From Lachnospiraceae bacterium UBA1760 (GTDB taxonomy: Bacteria > Bacillota > Clostridia > Lachnospirales > Lachnospiraceae): DNA of 18,825 nucleotides. The position numbers were made by a program, and so were the translations under genes. The notes under the pieces are model-generated. The model was not told the origin of the DNA, ran no database searches, and saw only the letters and a program-made list of their open reading frames with translations. How positions within the stretch are numbered: position 1 is the first letter of the stretch; each line of letters opens with the position of its first letter. Below, piece after piece: positions 5,604-13,401 of the stretch. The DNA lies in contig DCHE01000073.1 in the NCBI GenBank assembly GCA_002314775.1, positions 1 through 18,825 of the forward strand. Reading direction: 5' to 3'.

Positions 5604-6629
5604 TTACATAATCTCCTTAATCCATCCTTCTGGAGCTTCAATCTTGCCCATCTGGATGCCTGTAAGTGTATCATATAACTTCTTTGTCCATGGACCCATC
5701 TCTTCCATTCCACTTGGAATAAGAATCTCCTTGCCATGATCAACAATCTTTCCTACTGGAGAGATAACAGCTGCTGTTCCGCAAAGACCAGCCTCTGCAA
5801 AATCCTTAACCTCGTCAAAGTAAACCTCTCTGTGCTCAACCTTCATACCAAGGTACTTCTCAGCAACAATCATAAGAGATCTTCTTGTGATTGATGGAAG
5901 AATACTGTCTGACTTAGGTGTTACAAATGTACCATCCTTTGTGATGAAGATGAAGTTTGCTCCACCAGTCTCCTCAACCTTTGTACGAGTTGCTGCATCA
6001 AGATACATATTCTCTGCATAACCCTGCTCATGTGCATCCACAATCTGGTATAAGCTCATTGCATAGTTAAGTCCCGCCTTAATATGACCTGTTCCATGAG
6101 GAGCTGCTCTGTCATAATCACAAACTCTGATAGTGATTGGCTTAGCGCCACCCTTGAAGTATGGTCCAACTGGAGTACAGAAAATTCTGAACTGATACTC
6201 ATCTGCTGGCTTAACACCGATAACTGGGTTAGAACCAAACATATATGGTCTGATATAGAGTGTTGCTCCAGAACCAAATGGTGGAACATATGCTGCGTTA
6301 GCCTTTACTGTCTCAACAACAGCCTCAACGAACTTGTCCTCTGGGAATACTGGCATCTGAAGTCTCTTACAAGAATCTGCCATACGAGAAGCATTTAAGT
6401 CAGGGCGGAAGCAAACAATCTTTCCATCCTCTGTTGTATATGCCTTAAGTCCCTCGAAGCAGGTCTGAGCATACTGAAGAACGCCTGCACACTCGCTGAT
6501 TACAACGTTTGAATCCTCTGTGAGAACGCCTTCCTCCCAAGCTCCATTCTTAAAATTTGCAACGAATCTTTTGTCTGTCTTAATATAACCGAAGCCAAGA
6601 CTGCTCCAGTCAATGTTCTTCTTTTCCAT
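5604..6629 (-). CDS. ilvE: Branched-chain amino acid aminotransferase
   Basis: This PLP-dependent fold-type IV enzyme interconverts leucine, isoleucine and valine with their 2-oxo acids, using 2-oxoglutarate/glutamate. It matches the group II (long) BCATs, with YAQTCFEGLKAY, FRPDLNASRM, the PLP lysine in GTGHIKAGLNYA (K194), EETGGANFIFI and the late SDSILPSITRRSL. It is 341 residues long, as expected. I place the start at 6629 rather than at an ATG five codons upstream, because a GGAG lies nine bases before 6629 and none precedes the earlier ATG. It has its own promoter and ends within the shared terminator, so it is probably monocistronic. No T-box leader fits in the short upstream region. 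Confidence 0.95.
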   Translation of the reverse strand: MEKKNIDWSSLGFGYIKTDKRFVANFKNGAWEEGVLTEDSNVVISECAGVLQYAQTCFEGLKAYTTEDGKIVCFRPDLNASRMADSCKRLQMPVFPEDKFVEAVVETVKANAAYVPPFGSGATLYIRPYMFGSNPVIGVKPADEYQFRIFCTPVGPYFKGGAKPITIRVCDYDRAAPHGTGHIKAGLNYAMSLYQIVDAHEQGYAENMYLDAATRTKVEETGGANFIFITKDGTFVTPKSDSILPSITRRSLMIVAEKYLGMKVEHREVYFDEVKDFAEAGLCGTAAVISPVGKIVDHGKEILIPSGMEEMGPWTKKLYDTLTGIQMGKIEAPEGWIKEIM

Positions 6630-6668
6630 AATTTTAGTCTCCATTCGTAAAATTTATAGTTTAAGTAC

Positions 6669-6696
6669 ATTCTAGTACGATATAATTTATTGTCAA
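6669..6696 (-). promoter_or_regulatory. Promoter of ilvE
   Basis: On the minus strand a consensus TTGACA (6696-6691) is followed after 16 bases by TAGAAT (6674-6669), about 40 bases upstream of the ilvE ATG. It lies just past the stop of the vWA gene, so ilvE need not depend on the nad operon transcript. Confidence 0.65.
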
Positions 6697-6725
6697 GACA
6701 TAAATTAACATAAAATTTTAGTTTA

Positions 6726-8456
6726 TTACATCTGAGCATTAAACAGATTCTTCAGCTTATAGATAACGTCATCTGAATCTGCATTAATAACTGTTCCTTC
6801 GTTAAGCGATGATATCTTCGACAGCTCATCAATGTTGGCATTGTATCCAATTGAATAAACAACTATTCCGTAATGCTTTAAGATTCCCTCGATATCCTCG
6901 AATTCATAGCCTGAGTTCTGCTCTCCATCCGAGAGAAGGAAGATAACAGGCTTAACATTTGGATTTGCTTCCTTATATTTAAGAAGCATATCAAGAGCAA
7001 CCATAACCGCATCATAGGTTGCTGTAGCACCGTCGGCAGAAAGTGACTGTACAGCTCCCGCAAAGTAGGATCTCTGGTTAAGGTCAAATGGTGCAATCGG
7101 AAGATTGATATTTACATTATTTCCATAGCTCACAAGACCGATACTGTTGGTAGAATTGATGTATGAAGAAGCATTTACAAGTGAACTCTTAAGCTGGTTA
7201 AGTGGCTCGCCATACATACTTCCTGAAGTATCTGCAACAAACACTGCTGCGATTGGCTTAGAAACGTCCTTGTTTTCCTTCCAGAGCTTCTGAGCACTTA
7301 CAATTTTTGTACCATCCACATCAGCTATCTCCGACTGATATTTGTCCATATCTGCATTGTTGAAGCCACACTTTATTGCAAGCTCCTGATTAGTCTGCTC
7401 TGAGCAGTAGTCAGAGAAAAGCTTCAATGCATACTTCTGCTCATCATTTAAATCGCCAATTCCATAGAGTGGATTGTCATGTCTCACGCCAAATGGAATA
7501 AACTTATAGCCCTCAAGCCCGCTCGTATTAACGAAGGTCTGATGCTCAAGTACAAGACCATTCAGAGAACCTGAAGAAACTGCATCTCTCATCTGAAGAG
7601 TTGTATAGGCAACAAATGGTACATTGGCCTGGAAGCTGTTGAAGCCAGCCTTTGCTGTATCACTCAAAATGTTGTTTGAATCATATGTATAAAGAAGTGA
7701 GATAAGGAAGTTAAGTCCTGTTGAGCTTGCAAATGGATTTGTATATCCCATGGCAATCACACTGTCAGCTGTTGCCTGAGCAACTGTCTTAACATTTACT
7801 GCATCGTACTTCTTCATAATCTGGTTGTAGACATCCTCAGAAAGAACCATACCAGCAGCGTTTCTGACAAGAGACTTGTTGTACATCTCGCACTTTACAT
7901 TCTGCGAGATAATCATCTCACCCATAAGCTCGTTTGAAGGAGTGAAGGCCTGTGGAAGATACTTTCCTGAGGTGATATAGTCAACCGCCTGTCCTGCTGC
8001 TATTGTTCTTACTGTAATAGAAATTGATTTGCCGTTATACTCATTGCCTGCTGCATTGAACTTTTCAGCCACCTGGTTTAACCAGCCATCGTTTCCATTT
8101 CCAGCCTTCTCTGCTGTCGAGAAAATCTCAATATTGATTGCTCCGTTACCCTGTACGGTAATCTTGTTAGTGTCAATATCAGGAAGCTCTGCGGCAACAT
8201 CTGTCTTTCCAAGCTCCACTGGAACCTTTTCAGCCTGAACTGTTCTCGGCTTGATGACTCCTACGTATTTGTCGAGTCTTGCTGCTGCTTCCTCATCCGA
8301 AAGAGTCTCCACATCACTTCCGTGAGAAGGCATATCCTCACCCTCATCGGACTTTCCTGAATTTCCAATCAGCGAAACAATACCAAAGATAAGTCCGAAG
8401 AAAAGCACTGCAACTATCGCGATGATAGCAAATCCTTTTTTGTTATTGTTGTTCAT
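6726..8456 (-). CDS. Membrane-anchored solute-binding-like / vWA domain fusion protein
   Basis: The 576-residue protein starts with a basic tail and one membrane helix (residues 8-30), then an acidic linker. Residues about 105-365 resemble a type 2 periplasmic-binding fold, with INIEIFSTAEKAGN, a SITVRTIAAGQAVDYI strand-helix and GLNFLISLLYTY. A C-terminal von Willebrand A domain (about 402-573) has an intact metal-binding MIDAS: DTSGSM (D409, S411, S413), a threonine in GATAT (T478) and SDGEQN (D510). The domains should be extracellular. The ligand is unknown; the fusion suggests metal-dependent adhesion or assembly of a surface complex. Its ATG overlaps the stop of the upstream membrane protein gene by four bases (ATGA), with GGGAGG in that gene's last codons, so the two are translationally coupled and probably act together. 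Confidence 0.75.
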   Translation of the reverse strand: MNNNNKKGFAIIAIVAVLFFGLIFGIVSLIGNSGKSDEGEDMPSHGSDVETLSDEEAAARLDKYVGVIKPRTVQAEKVPVELGKTDVAAELPDIDTNKITVQGNGAINIEIFSTAEKAGNGNDGWLNQVAEKFNAAGNEYNGKSISITVRTIAAGQAVDYITSGKYLPQAFTPSNELMGEMIISQNVKCEMYNKSLVRNAAGMVLSEDVYNQIMKKYDAVNVKTVAQATADSVIAMGYTNPFASSTGLNFLISLLYTYDSNNILSDTAKAGFNSFQANVPFVAYTTLQMRDAVSSGSLNGLVLEHQTFVNTSGLEGYKFIPFGVRHDNPLYGIGDLNDEQKYALKLFSDYCSEQTNQELAIKCGFNNADMDKYQSEIADVDGTKIVSAQKLWKENKDVSKPIAAVFVADTSGSMYGEPLNQLKSSLVNASSYINSTNSIGLVSYGNNVNINLPIAPFDLNQRSYFAGAVQSLSADGATATYDAVMVALDMLLKYKEANPNVKPVIFLLSDGEQNSGYEFEDIEGILKHYGIVVYSIGYNANIDELSKISSLNEGTVINADSDDVIYKLKNLFNAQM

Positions 8457-9265
8457 AATTTACCTCCCATCCTGCCAGACGAACCGGCAAGCTCTGGAAC
8501 ATCCACACTGTCATACTTCTTTGCGATTTCCTCATACTCACTCGAGTCAGCATCATGAAGCATCTGAAGCGACTGGACGATTCCCTGAATTTTGGAAATA
8601 TCGTCCTCCTGGGATTTTCCATTCATCTTTGTTATCTCAATCATAAGCTTATCAAGCTCAAGAAAGATAATCTCATTATTGTTAAGTACAGTCGTGATGA
8701 ACTCAACATGCCCTGACAGCATCCTGTTCTTCTCCGCTGCAACCTTGGCACTCAGTCCGGTTCCACCATAATTTTCAGTGCCACCGAAAATTGTCATTCG
8801 ATTGATAATCTCTCTCATATTCGAATAGACAGCCTCCTTGGAATCCTCAAGCACCTGATTTACAACCTCAAATTCAGATACATCCTGACTGAAATTTTGT
8901 CTTACCACTAATTCTATTGTTGACTGCTTCTTATCTAGCGTGTAAAGCTGTCTTATAGCCGCCTCCGCCAGATTTCTAAGAATTCTGTTGGACTTAAATT
9001 TCGTGAGAGCCGCTTCAAATTCATGTCTCGTGTCAAAATTATTTACATTGTTCTCATCATCCTCAAAGGTAAGCTTCTTACCAAAGGACAGATAATTGAT
9101 GTAAAAGAAAAGTGGCACCGAGATAAATAGCATCGTGGCTGCTGCCGCAACTCCCAGATTAGATAATGACTCCCTATTGAACATCAGTGAGTAAAGTGAA
9201 AGTACATCAAGTCCAAGCATTGCAAGGTCTGCAAGTATAGTAATAATTCTTTTCTTATTCTTCAT
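8453..9265 (-). CDS. Two-helix membrane protein with long helical cytoplasmic domain, unknown function
   Basis: I cannot assign a function. The N terminus has two hydrophobic helices (about residues 8-30 and 37-61). About 200 mostly charged, helix-forming residues follow, with likely coiled coils (EFEAALTKFKSNRILRNLAE; ELDKLMIEITKMNG), and a short glycine-rich C terminus. The layout is reminiscent of XpaC-type proteins that accompany TelA and vWA proteins in Firmicutes, but the resemblance is loose. It lies 44 bases after nadC and overlaps the vWA fusion gene by four bases, so it is probably that protein's partner at the membrane. An AGGGA precedes the ATG. Confidence 0.65.
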   Translation of the reverse strand: MKNKKRIITILADLAMLGLDVLSLYSLMFNRESLSNLGVAAAATMLFISVPLFFYINYLSFGKKLTFEDDENNVNNFDTRHEFEAALTKFKSNRILRNLAEAAIRQLYTLDKKQSTIELVVRQNFSQDVSEFEVVNQVLEDSKEAVYSNMREIINRMTIFGGTENYGGTGLSAKVAAEKNRMLSGHVEFITTVLNNNEIIFLELDKLMIEITKMNGKSQEDDISKIQGIVQSLQMLHDADSSEYEEIAKKYDSVDVPELAGSSGRMGGKL

Positions 9266-9309
9266 AATGTATCCCTACCCTGCCAAATAAAATAAATACT
9301 AAAAATCTC

Positions 9310-10170
9310 CTATTCCTCGTCCGGCTTCATATTCTTTAAGCTTAAATCCATAATTGGAGCTGAATATGTGATTGCTCCTGAGGAAACATAATCAACACCG
9401 ATCTCGGCAATCTCGATAAGTCTCTCCTTTGTGACATTTCCTGAACACTCAGTCTCTGCCTTACCAGCGATTCTTCTAACGGCCTCTCTCATTGTGTCAT
9501 TATCCATATTGTCGAGCATAATGATGTCAGCCTTGGCACTGAGTGCCTCATCAACCTCTTCAAGAGTCTCAACCTCAACCTCGATTTTTCTGACAAATGG
9601 AGCATAATCTCTTGCAAGCTTAACTGCATTTGTAATACCGCCAGCTGCACCGATATGATTATCCTTAATAAGCACTCCGTCTGAAAGGTTGTATCTGTGG
9701 TTTGTTCCGCCACCAACCTTTACTGCATACTTCTCAAATGGTCTCATATTAGGAGTTGTCTTTCTTGTATCAAGAAGCTTTGTCTTGTAAGGCTTAAGAA
9801 CCTCTGCATACTCATGTGTGTAAGTAGCAATTCCACTCATTCTCTGGAGATAGTTAAGAGCTGTTCTCTCACCTGTAAGAAGTGCCTTGATATCGCCTCT
9901 TACAACTCCGAGAAGCTGTCCCTTCTTAACGAAGTCTCCATCCTTAACCTCAGTCTCGAAAAAAGCCTTGTCATCAAGAAGCTCAAAGGTTCTTCTAAAA
10001 ACCTCAAGTCCGCAAATAATACCATCCTGCTTACAGATAAGATCAGCATGGCCCTTCTTATCCTCTGGCATTATTGCATTTGTAGTAACGTCCTCGCTGG
10101 TAATATCCTCGCGAATAGCGTTCATAATATATGTGTCTGTGTTAATTTTCATTGTTACACCATTTAGCAT
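9310..10170 (-). CDS. nadC: Nicotinate-nucleotide diphosphorylase (quinolinate phosphoribosyltransferase)
   Basis: NadC converts quinolinate and PRPP to nicotinate mononucleotide, CO2 and diphosphate in de novo NAD synthesis. Visible family motifs are ERTALNYLQRMSGIAT (from 101), DTRKTTPNMRPFEKYAVKVG (from 134), GGGTNHRYNLSDGVLIKDNH (153-172) and DIIMLDNM. Two starts are possible. The ATG at 10170 has a strong AGGAGG inside the end of nadB, but 13 bases away. The ATG at 10152 (MKINTDTY) fits the usual N terminus better and has only a weak GGTG. Either way the gene overlaps the end of nadB, by 29 or 11 bases, so the two are translationally coupled. Confidence 0.95.
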   Translation of the reverse strand: MLNGVTMKINTDTYIMNAIREDITSEDVTTNAIMPEDKKGHADLICKQDGIICGLEVFRRTFELLDDKAFFETEVKDGDFVKKGQLLGVVRGDIKALLTGERTALNYLQRMSGIATYTHEYAEVLKPYKTKLLDTRKTTPNMRPFEKYAVKVGGGTNHRYNLSDGVLIKDNHIGAAGGITNAVKLARDYAPFVRKIEVEVETLEEVDEALSAKADIIMLDNMDNDTMREAVRRIAGKAETECSGNVTKERLIEIAEIGVDYVSSGAITYSAPIMDLSLKNMKPDEE

Positions 10171-11491
10171 AGAACTCTGGGTCCCTCCTTTTTATCTCGT
10201 TCATAATAAGCTTTCTAGAGTCTGACTTCCATTTCTTTAAGCTCTTGTACTTGCTTAAATCAACCTCGACCTCCTCAATTTTTACATCGCCAATTTCCTC
10301 ATTTATAACCCAGCCTGCTCTCTCAGAGAATACAAGGCTTTCAAGAAGTGAGTTGCTGGCAAGTCGGTTTGCTCCATGAACACCGTTGCAGGCAGTCTCG
10401 CCAACTGCATAAAGGTGATTCATTGAGGTTCTTCCATAGGTATCAGTCTTTACTCCGCCCATAAGATAATGCTGTGCAGGAGTGATTGGAATTGGTTCCT
10501 TTGCAAGGTCATATCCAACCTCAAGACAGTGTCTGTATATATTAGGAAATCTATGCTTGATTTCATCCTCTGGCATATGTGTCAGTGAAAGTCTTACATA
10601 TGGCATGTCATCTATAGCCATCTGCTTTTTGATCTCATTTGTAACGACATCTCTTGGAAGAAGCTCGTCCACGAACCTCTCACCCTTCTTGTTGAGAAGA
10701 ATTGCACCCTCTCCTCTTACTGACTCAGAGATGAGGAAGCTTCTGTTAGTAACGTTCTCCTCATATAAAGTAGTAGGATGAATCTGAATATAGTTAATAT
10801 TCTCAAGGTCAATTCCATGTCTTAGGGCAAGAGCAAAGCTATCGCCTGTTATATGATTAAAGTTTGTTGAATGTCTGAAAAGTCCGCCAATTCCACCTGT
10901 TGCAAGAATTGTCTCCTTTGCATAGATTAAAATGTGCTCATTATCCCTAAGTGCAACTACGCCAAGACAATCATTGTCCTTTGTAATTACATCAATCATA
11001 AATGTATGATTCCATACAGTGATATTCTTTCTTCCCATCACTGTCTCGATAAGCTTTGATGTAATCTCCTTTCCGGTAACATCTGCATGGTGAAGAATAC
11101 GGAAGGTGGAATGTGCTCCCTCTCTTGTGTAGGAATAGCTTCCATCCGGGTTAGTGTCAAAATTAACTCCGTACTCAACCAGTCTGTCCATAATTCTTGG
11201 AGAATTCTCTATCATTACAGTAACCGAGTCAGTTTTATTCTCATAATGACCAGCCTTCATTGTATCATCATAGAAGCTGTCAAAATCCTGAGGCTCCTTC
11301 AAAACACAGATACCGCCCTGTGCAAGGTACGAATCACTGTTCTCAACCTCATCCTTTGTAATCATTAATACATTCAATTTTTCAGGCAGTGAAAGTGCTG
11401 CAAAAAGTCCTGCTGCACCAGTGCCAACTATAACGACGTCATAATGAAACTTTTCTGCATTATTAGTGTTCAAGTTTTTATCTTTGTCCAT
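10142..11491 (-). CDS. nadB: L-aspartate oxidase
   Basis: This flavoenzyme oxidises L-aspartate to iminoaspartate, the first step of de novo NAD synthesis; in anaerobes fumarate can be the electron acceptor. The FAD-binding N terminus reads YDVVIVGTGAAGLFAAL. Further family motifs are YLAQGGICV, THE-like REGAHSTFRILHHADVTGKE, ETILATGGIGG, IQIHPTTL, SESVRGEGAILLN and the late VHGANRLASNSLLE. The start at 11491 (MDKDKNLN) has AGGAGA just upstream; in-frame codons further up fall in the leader. The length is 449 residues, slightly short of typical NadB (about 510-540) at the C terminus. nadA, the partner for quinolinate formation, is not in the window. Confidence 0.94.
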   Translation of the reverse strand: MDKDKNLNTNNAEKFHYDVVIVGTGAAGLFAALSLPEKLNVLMITKDEVENSDSYLAQGGICVLKEPQDFDSFYDDTMKAGHYENKTDSVTVMIENSPRIMDRLVEYGVNFDTNPDGSYSYTREGAHSTFRILHHADVTGKEITSKLIETVMGRKNITVWNHTFMIDVITKDNDCLGVVALRDNEHILIYAKETILATGGIGGLFRHSTNFNHITGDSFALALRHGIDLENINYIQIHPTTLYEENVTNRSFLISESVRGEGAILLNKKGERFVDELLPRDVVTNEIKKQMAIDDMPYVRLSLTHMPEDEIKHRFPNIYRHCLEVGYDLAKEPIPITPAQHYLMGGVKTDTYGRTSMNHLYAVGETACNGVHGANRLASNSLLESLVFSERAGWVINEEIGDVKIEEVEVDLSKYKSLKKWKSDSRKLIMNEIKRRDPEFYAKWCNNEN

Positions 11492-11542
11492 TAAGTCTCC
11501 TATCCTTTCCTCTGAAAGATATATTAAAGCAACAATCCAAAA

Positions 11543-11564
11543 AAGAGTAAAATCCCCCACTCTT
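11543..11564 (-). promoter_or_regulatory. Small hairpin with T-tract in the nadB leader
   Basis: On the minus strand AAGAGT pairs with ACTCTT across a ten-base loop and is followed by further T residues. It lies between the promoter and the nadB start, where it could act as an attenuator. The stem has only six pairs, so the effect may be small or nil. Confidence 0.3.
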
Positions 11565-11586
11565 ATTATTAGATTATTTCAGAATA

Positions 11587-11615
11587 ATAATGACACAACC
11601 ACCTGTTTTTGTCAA
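11587..11615 (-). promoter_or_regulatory. nadB promoter with overlapping TGACA/TGTCA palindrome
   Basis: On the minus strand TTGACA (11615-11610) is followed after 17 bases by CATTAT (11592-11587). TGACA at 11591-11595 and TGTCA at 11610-11614 form an inverted repeat covering the whole spacer. A repressor bound there would block the promoter. NAD operons in Firmicutes are often controlled by the nicotinate-responsive repressor NiaR (YrxA), so this may be its site; I could not compare it with a verified consensus. Confidence 0.5.
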
Positions 11616-11649
11616 TGTAACGCTGCTGAATAATAGGCTCCAAAGACTA

Positions 11650-11678
11650 TTGTTTTAAGCGAATATTTGTGCTAATAT
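11650..11678 (+). promoter_or_regulatory. Promoter of murC
   Basis: TTGTTT (11650-11655) is followed after 17 bases by TAATAT (11673-11678), preceded by TGC, which makes it an extended -10. It lies back to back with the nadB promoter. Confidence 0.5.
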
Positions 11679-11688
11679 AACTCCGTGT

Positions 11689-11714
11689 AATGTTTTTTCC
11701 TATTAAAAAACATT
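11689..11714 (+). promoter_or_regulatory. AT hairpin in the murC leader
   Basis: AATGTTTTTT (11689-11698) and AAAAAACATT (11705-11714) form a perfect 10-bp inverted repeat around CCTATT, near the predicted transcription start of murC. It has no T-tract after it, so it is not a terminator; a 5' stabilising hairpin or a protein site is possible. Confidence 0.4.
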
Positions 11715-11762
11715 ATTATAAATGAAAAAACTATAAATAATCATATAGAAAAGAGGAATATT

Positions 11763-13148
11763 ATGTTTCAGGTAGATTTTAATAAGCCTTGTCATGTTCA
11801 TTTTATGGGTATTGGCGGAATCAGTATGAGTGGTCTCGCGCAGGTTCTTTTAAACGCTGGTTTTACAATATCCGGTTCCGATATTATGCCTTCGGAGACA
11901 GCATCGCTTCTCTCAAATGCTGGCATCAACGTAATATACAAGCAGGTCAAGGAAAATATTACCCCTGATATCGACCTTTTGGTTTATACAGCTGCAATCA
12001 GCCAGGATAACGAAGAGTTAGCTGAGGCAAGAAGACTTGGAATCCCAACTCTCACTCGCGCCGAGCTTCTCGGTGAAATCATGGCAAACTACAAGTATGG
12101 TATCGCCGTTGCAGGTACACACGGCAAGACTACCACTACTGCTATGATGTCTCACATTCTCCTTCAGGCAGAGAAGGACCCAACAATCTCAATCGGAGGT
12201 CTTCTCGATGCAATCGACAACAGCAACATTCGTGTTGGTAATTCTGATTACTTTGTTACTGAGGCATGTGAGTACACAAACAGCTACCACTCACTTACTC
12301 CATTTGTAAGTATTATCTTAAATGTAGATGCAGATCATCTTGACTTCTTTGGCAATATCGAGAATATCGCAGAGTCCTTCACAGTATTTGCAAAAAAGAC
12401 TGCAAAGGACGGACTTCTTATTATAAATGGCGATATGAAGTATTACGACCAGATTACTGAGGGACTAGAGTGTAATATTGTATCCTTTGGATTTAACGAC
12501 AACAACAAGTATCAGGCTAGAAATGTTGTTCTCTCTGACGAGGGCTGTGCTTCCTATGATTTGTATGTTGACGGAAAGTATGTTGACCACATCAGTCTAT
12601 TGTCAACCGGTGAACACAATGCTATGAATTCTCTCTCTGCAATCGCCGCAGCAGACTTCCTCGGCATCAGCCTTTCTGATACCAAGACCGGTCTTCTCCA
12701 CTGCAGCAGTGCTAAGAGACGTTTTGAGTATAAGGGCCGTATGAAGAACGGAACAGTAATAATCGACGACTACGCTCATCACCCAACAGAGATTGCTGCG
12801 ACAATCAAGGTTGCTAACTCAATCAAGAAGGGTAAGCTTTATGTTGTATTCCAGGCACATACCTTCTCAAGAGTTCATGATCTTTTAGATGAGTTTGCAG
12901 ATGCACTTTCTGGAGCTGACTGTGCTCTTCTCGCTGATATTTTCAACGACAGAGAGATAGACACAGGCCTTGTATCTGCGAAGCAGATTACCGACAAGAT
13001 AAACGAAAACGGTGGAAACTCAGTTTATCTTGGTGATTTTGAATCAATCGAAAATTTTGTTAAAAATAATTGTTCACAAAATGATATGTTCATAACTTTA
13101 GGTTCAAAAAACATAGGAATCGTAGGTGAACACCTCCTCGAGGAATAG
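11763..13148 (+). CDS. murC: UDP-N-acetylmuramate--L-alanine ligase
   Basis: MurC adds L-alanine to UDP-N-acetylmuramic acid with ATP, starting the peptidoglycan stem peptide in the cytoplasm. The N-terminal nucleotide-sugar domain shows HFMGIGGISMSGLA (14-26), the ATP loop is GTHGKTTTT (118-126), and the central and C-terminal Mur motifs are EHNAMNSLSA (284-293) and DDYAHHPTE (335-343). At 461 residues it is complete. AGAGGA lies shortly before the ATG. It stands alone between its own promoter and a terminator, next to replication genes rather than in a division/cell-wall cluster. Confidence 0.97.
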   Translation: MFQVDFNKPCHVHFMGIGGISMSGLAQVLLNAGFTISGSDIMPSETASLLSNAGINVIYKQVKENITPDIDLLVYTAAISQDNEELAEARRLGIPTLTRAELLGEIMANYKYGIAVAGTHGKTTTTAMMSHILLQAEKDPTISIGGLLDAIDNSNIRVGNSDYFVTEACEYTNSYHSLTPFVSIILNVDADHLDFFGNIENIAESFTVFAKKTAKDGLLIINGDMKYYDQITEGLECNIVSFGFNDNNKYQARNVVLSDEGCASYDLYVDGKYVDHISLLSTGEHNAMNSLSAIAAADFLGISLSDTKTGLLHCSSAKRRFEYKGRMKNGTVIIDDYAHHPTEIAATIKVANSIKKGKLYVVFQAHTFSRVHDLLDEFADALSGADCALLADIFNDREIDTGLVSAKQITDKINENGGNSVYLGDFESIENFVKNNCSQNDMFITLGSKNIGIVGEHLLEE

Positions 13149-13306
13149 TTATCAACAGTATTAACAGGGTCATTTGCCATTAAAAAGGCAGATGACTTTG
13201 TTTTTATCAACACATTATCATTTTGTTACACAGGTCTGAATTCCTTGAATATTAAGGACATTTTCAGCACTATATAAATTTGTCCACATTATCAACATTA
13301 TCAACA
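13149..13306 (+). promoter_or_regulatory. Cluster of DnaA-box-like 9-mers upstream of dnaD
   Basis: TTATCAACA occurs at 13149-13157, 13204-13212, 13289-13297 and 13298-13306. TTGTCCACA occurs at 13280-13288, abutting the last two, and a weaker GTATTAACA abuts the first copy at 13158-13166. All are on the plus strand. Each differs by one base from the DnaA box TTATCCACA, except the weak one. DnaA binding is inference. Confidence 0.55.
13169..13205 (+). terminator. Terminator after murC
   Basis: GTCATTTGCC (13169-13178) and GGCAGATGAC (13187-13196) form a 10-bp stem with one G-T pair and an eight-base loop, followed by TTTGTTTTT. It lies 20 bases past the murC stop. Confidence 0.85.
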
Positions 13307-13324
13307 AATATCGCCCCCTTCCGG

Positions 13325-13378
13325 GTGCAAATATGTTCGATTGCATTTTATTTTACGTGTGTTATAATCGATTTGCAC
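13325..13378 (+). promoter_or_regulatory. dnaD operon promoter enclosed by an 8-bp inverted repeat
   Basis: TTGCAT (13341-13346) and TATAAT (13363-13368) are 16 bases apart, with TGT directly before the -10 (extended -10). The whole promoter is bracketed by GTGCAAAT (13325-13332) and ATTTGCAC (13371-13378), a perfect inverted repeat with a 38-base interior. The arrangement suits a dimeric regulator or looping; no factor is recognised. Confidence 0.6.
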
Positions 13379-13401
13379 TAAATAAAAGGGGTCTTTGATA
13401 T

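Noticed and set aside
6630..6725. T-box or other amino-acid leader before ilvE
   Set aside because: The promoter-to-start distance is only about 40 bases and shows no specifier-loop or antiterminator structure.
13325..13338. LexA/DinR SOS box upstream of dnaD
   Set aside because: The right half (GTTCG) is perfect, but the left half matches only two of five positions of CGAAC; the stretch is better explained as one arm of the inverted repeat.
13149..13401. Chromosomal replication origin
   Set aside because: DnaA-box-like sites are present, but dnaA, dnaN or rpmH are not adjacent and the number of sites is small; transcriptional control of the helicase-loader genes is a simpler reading.
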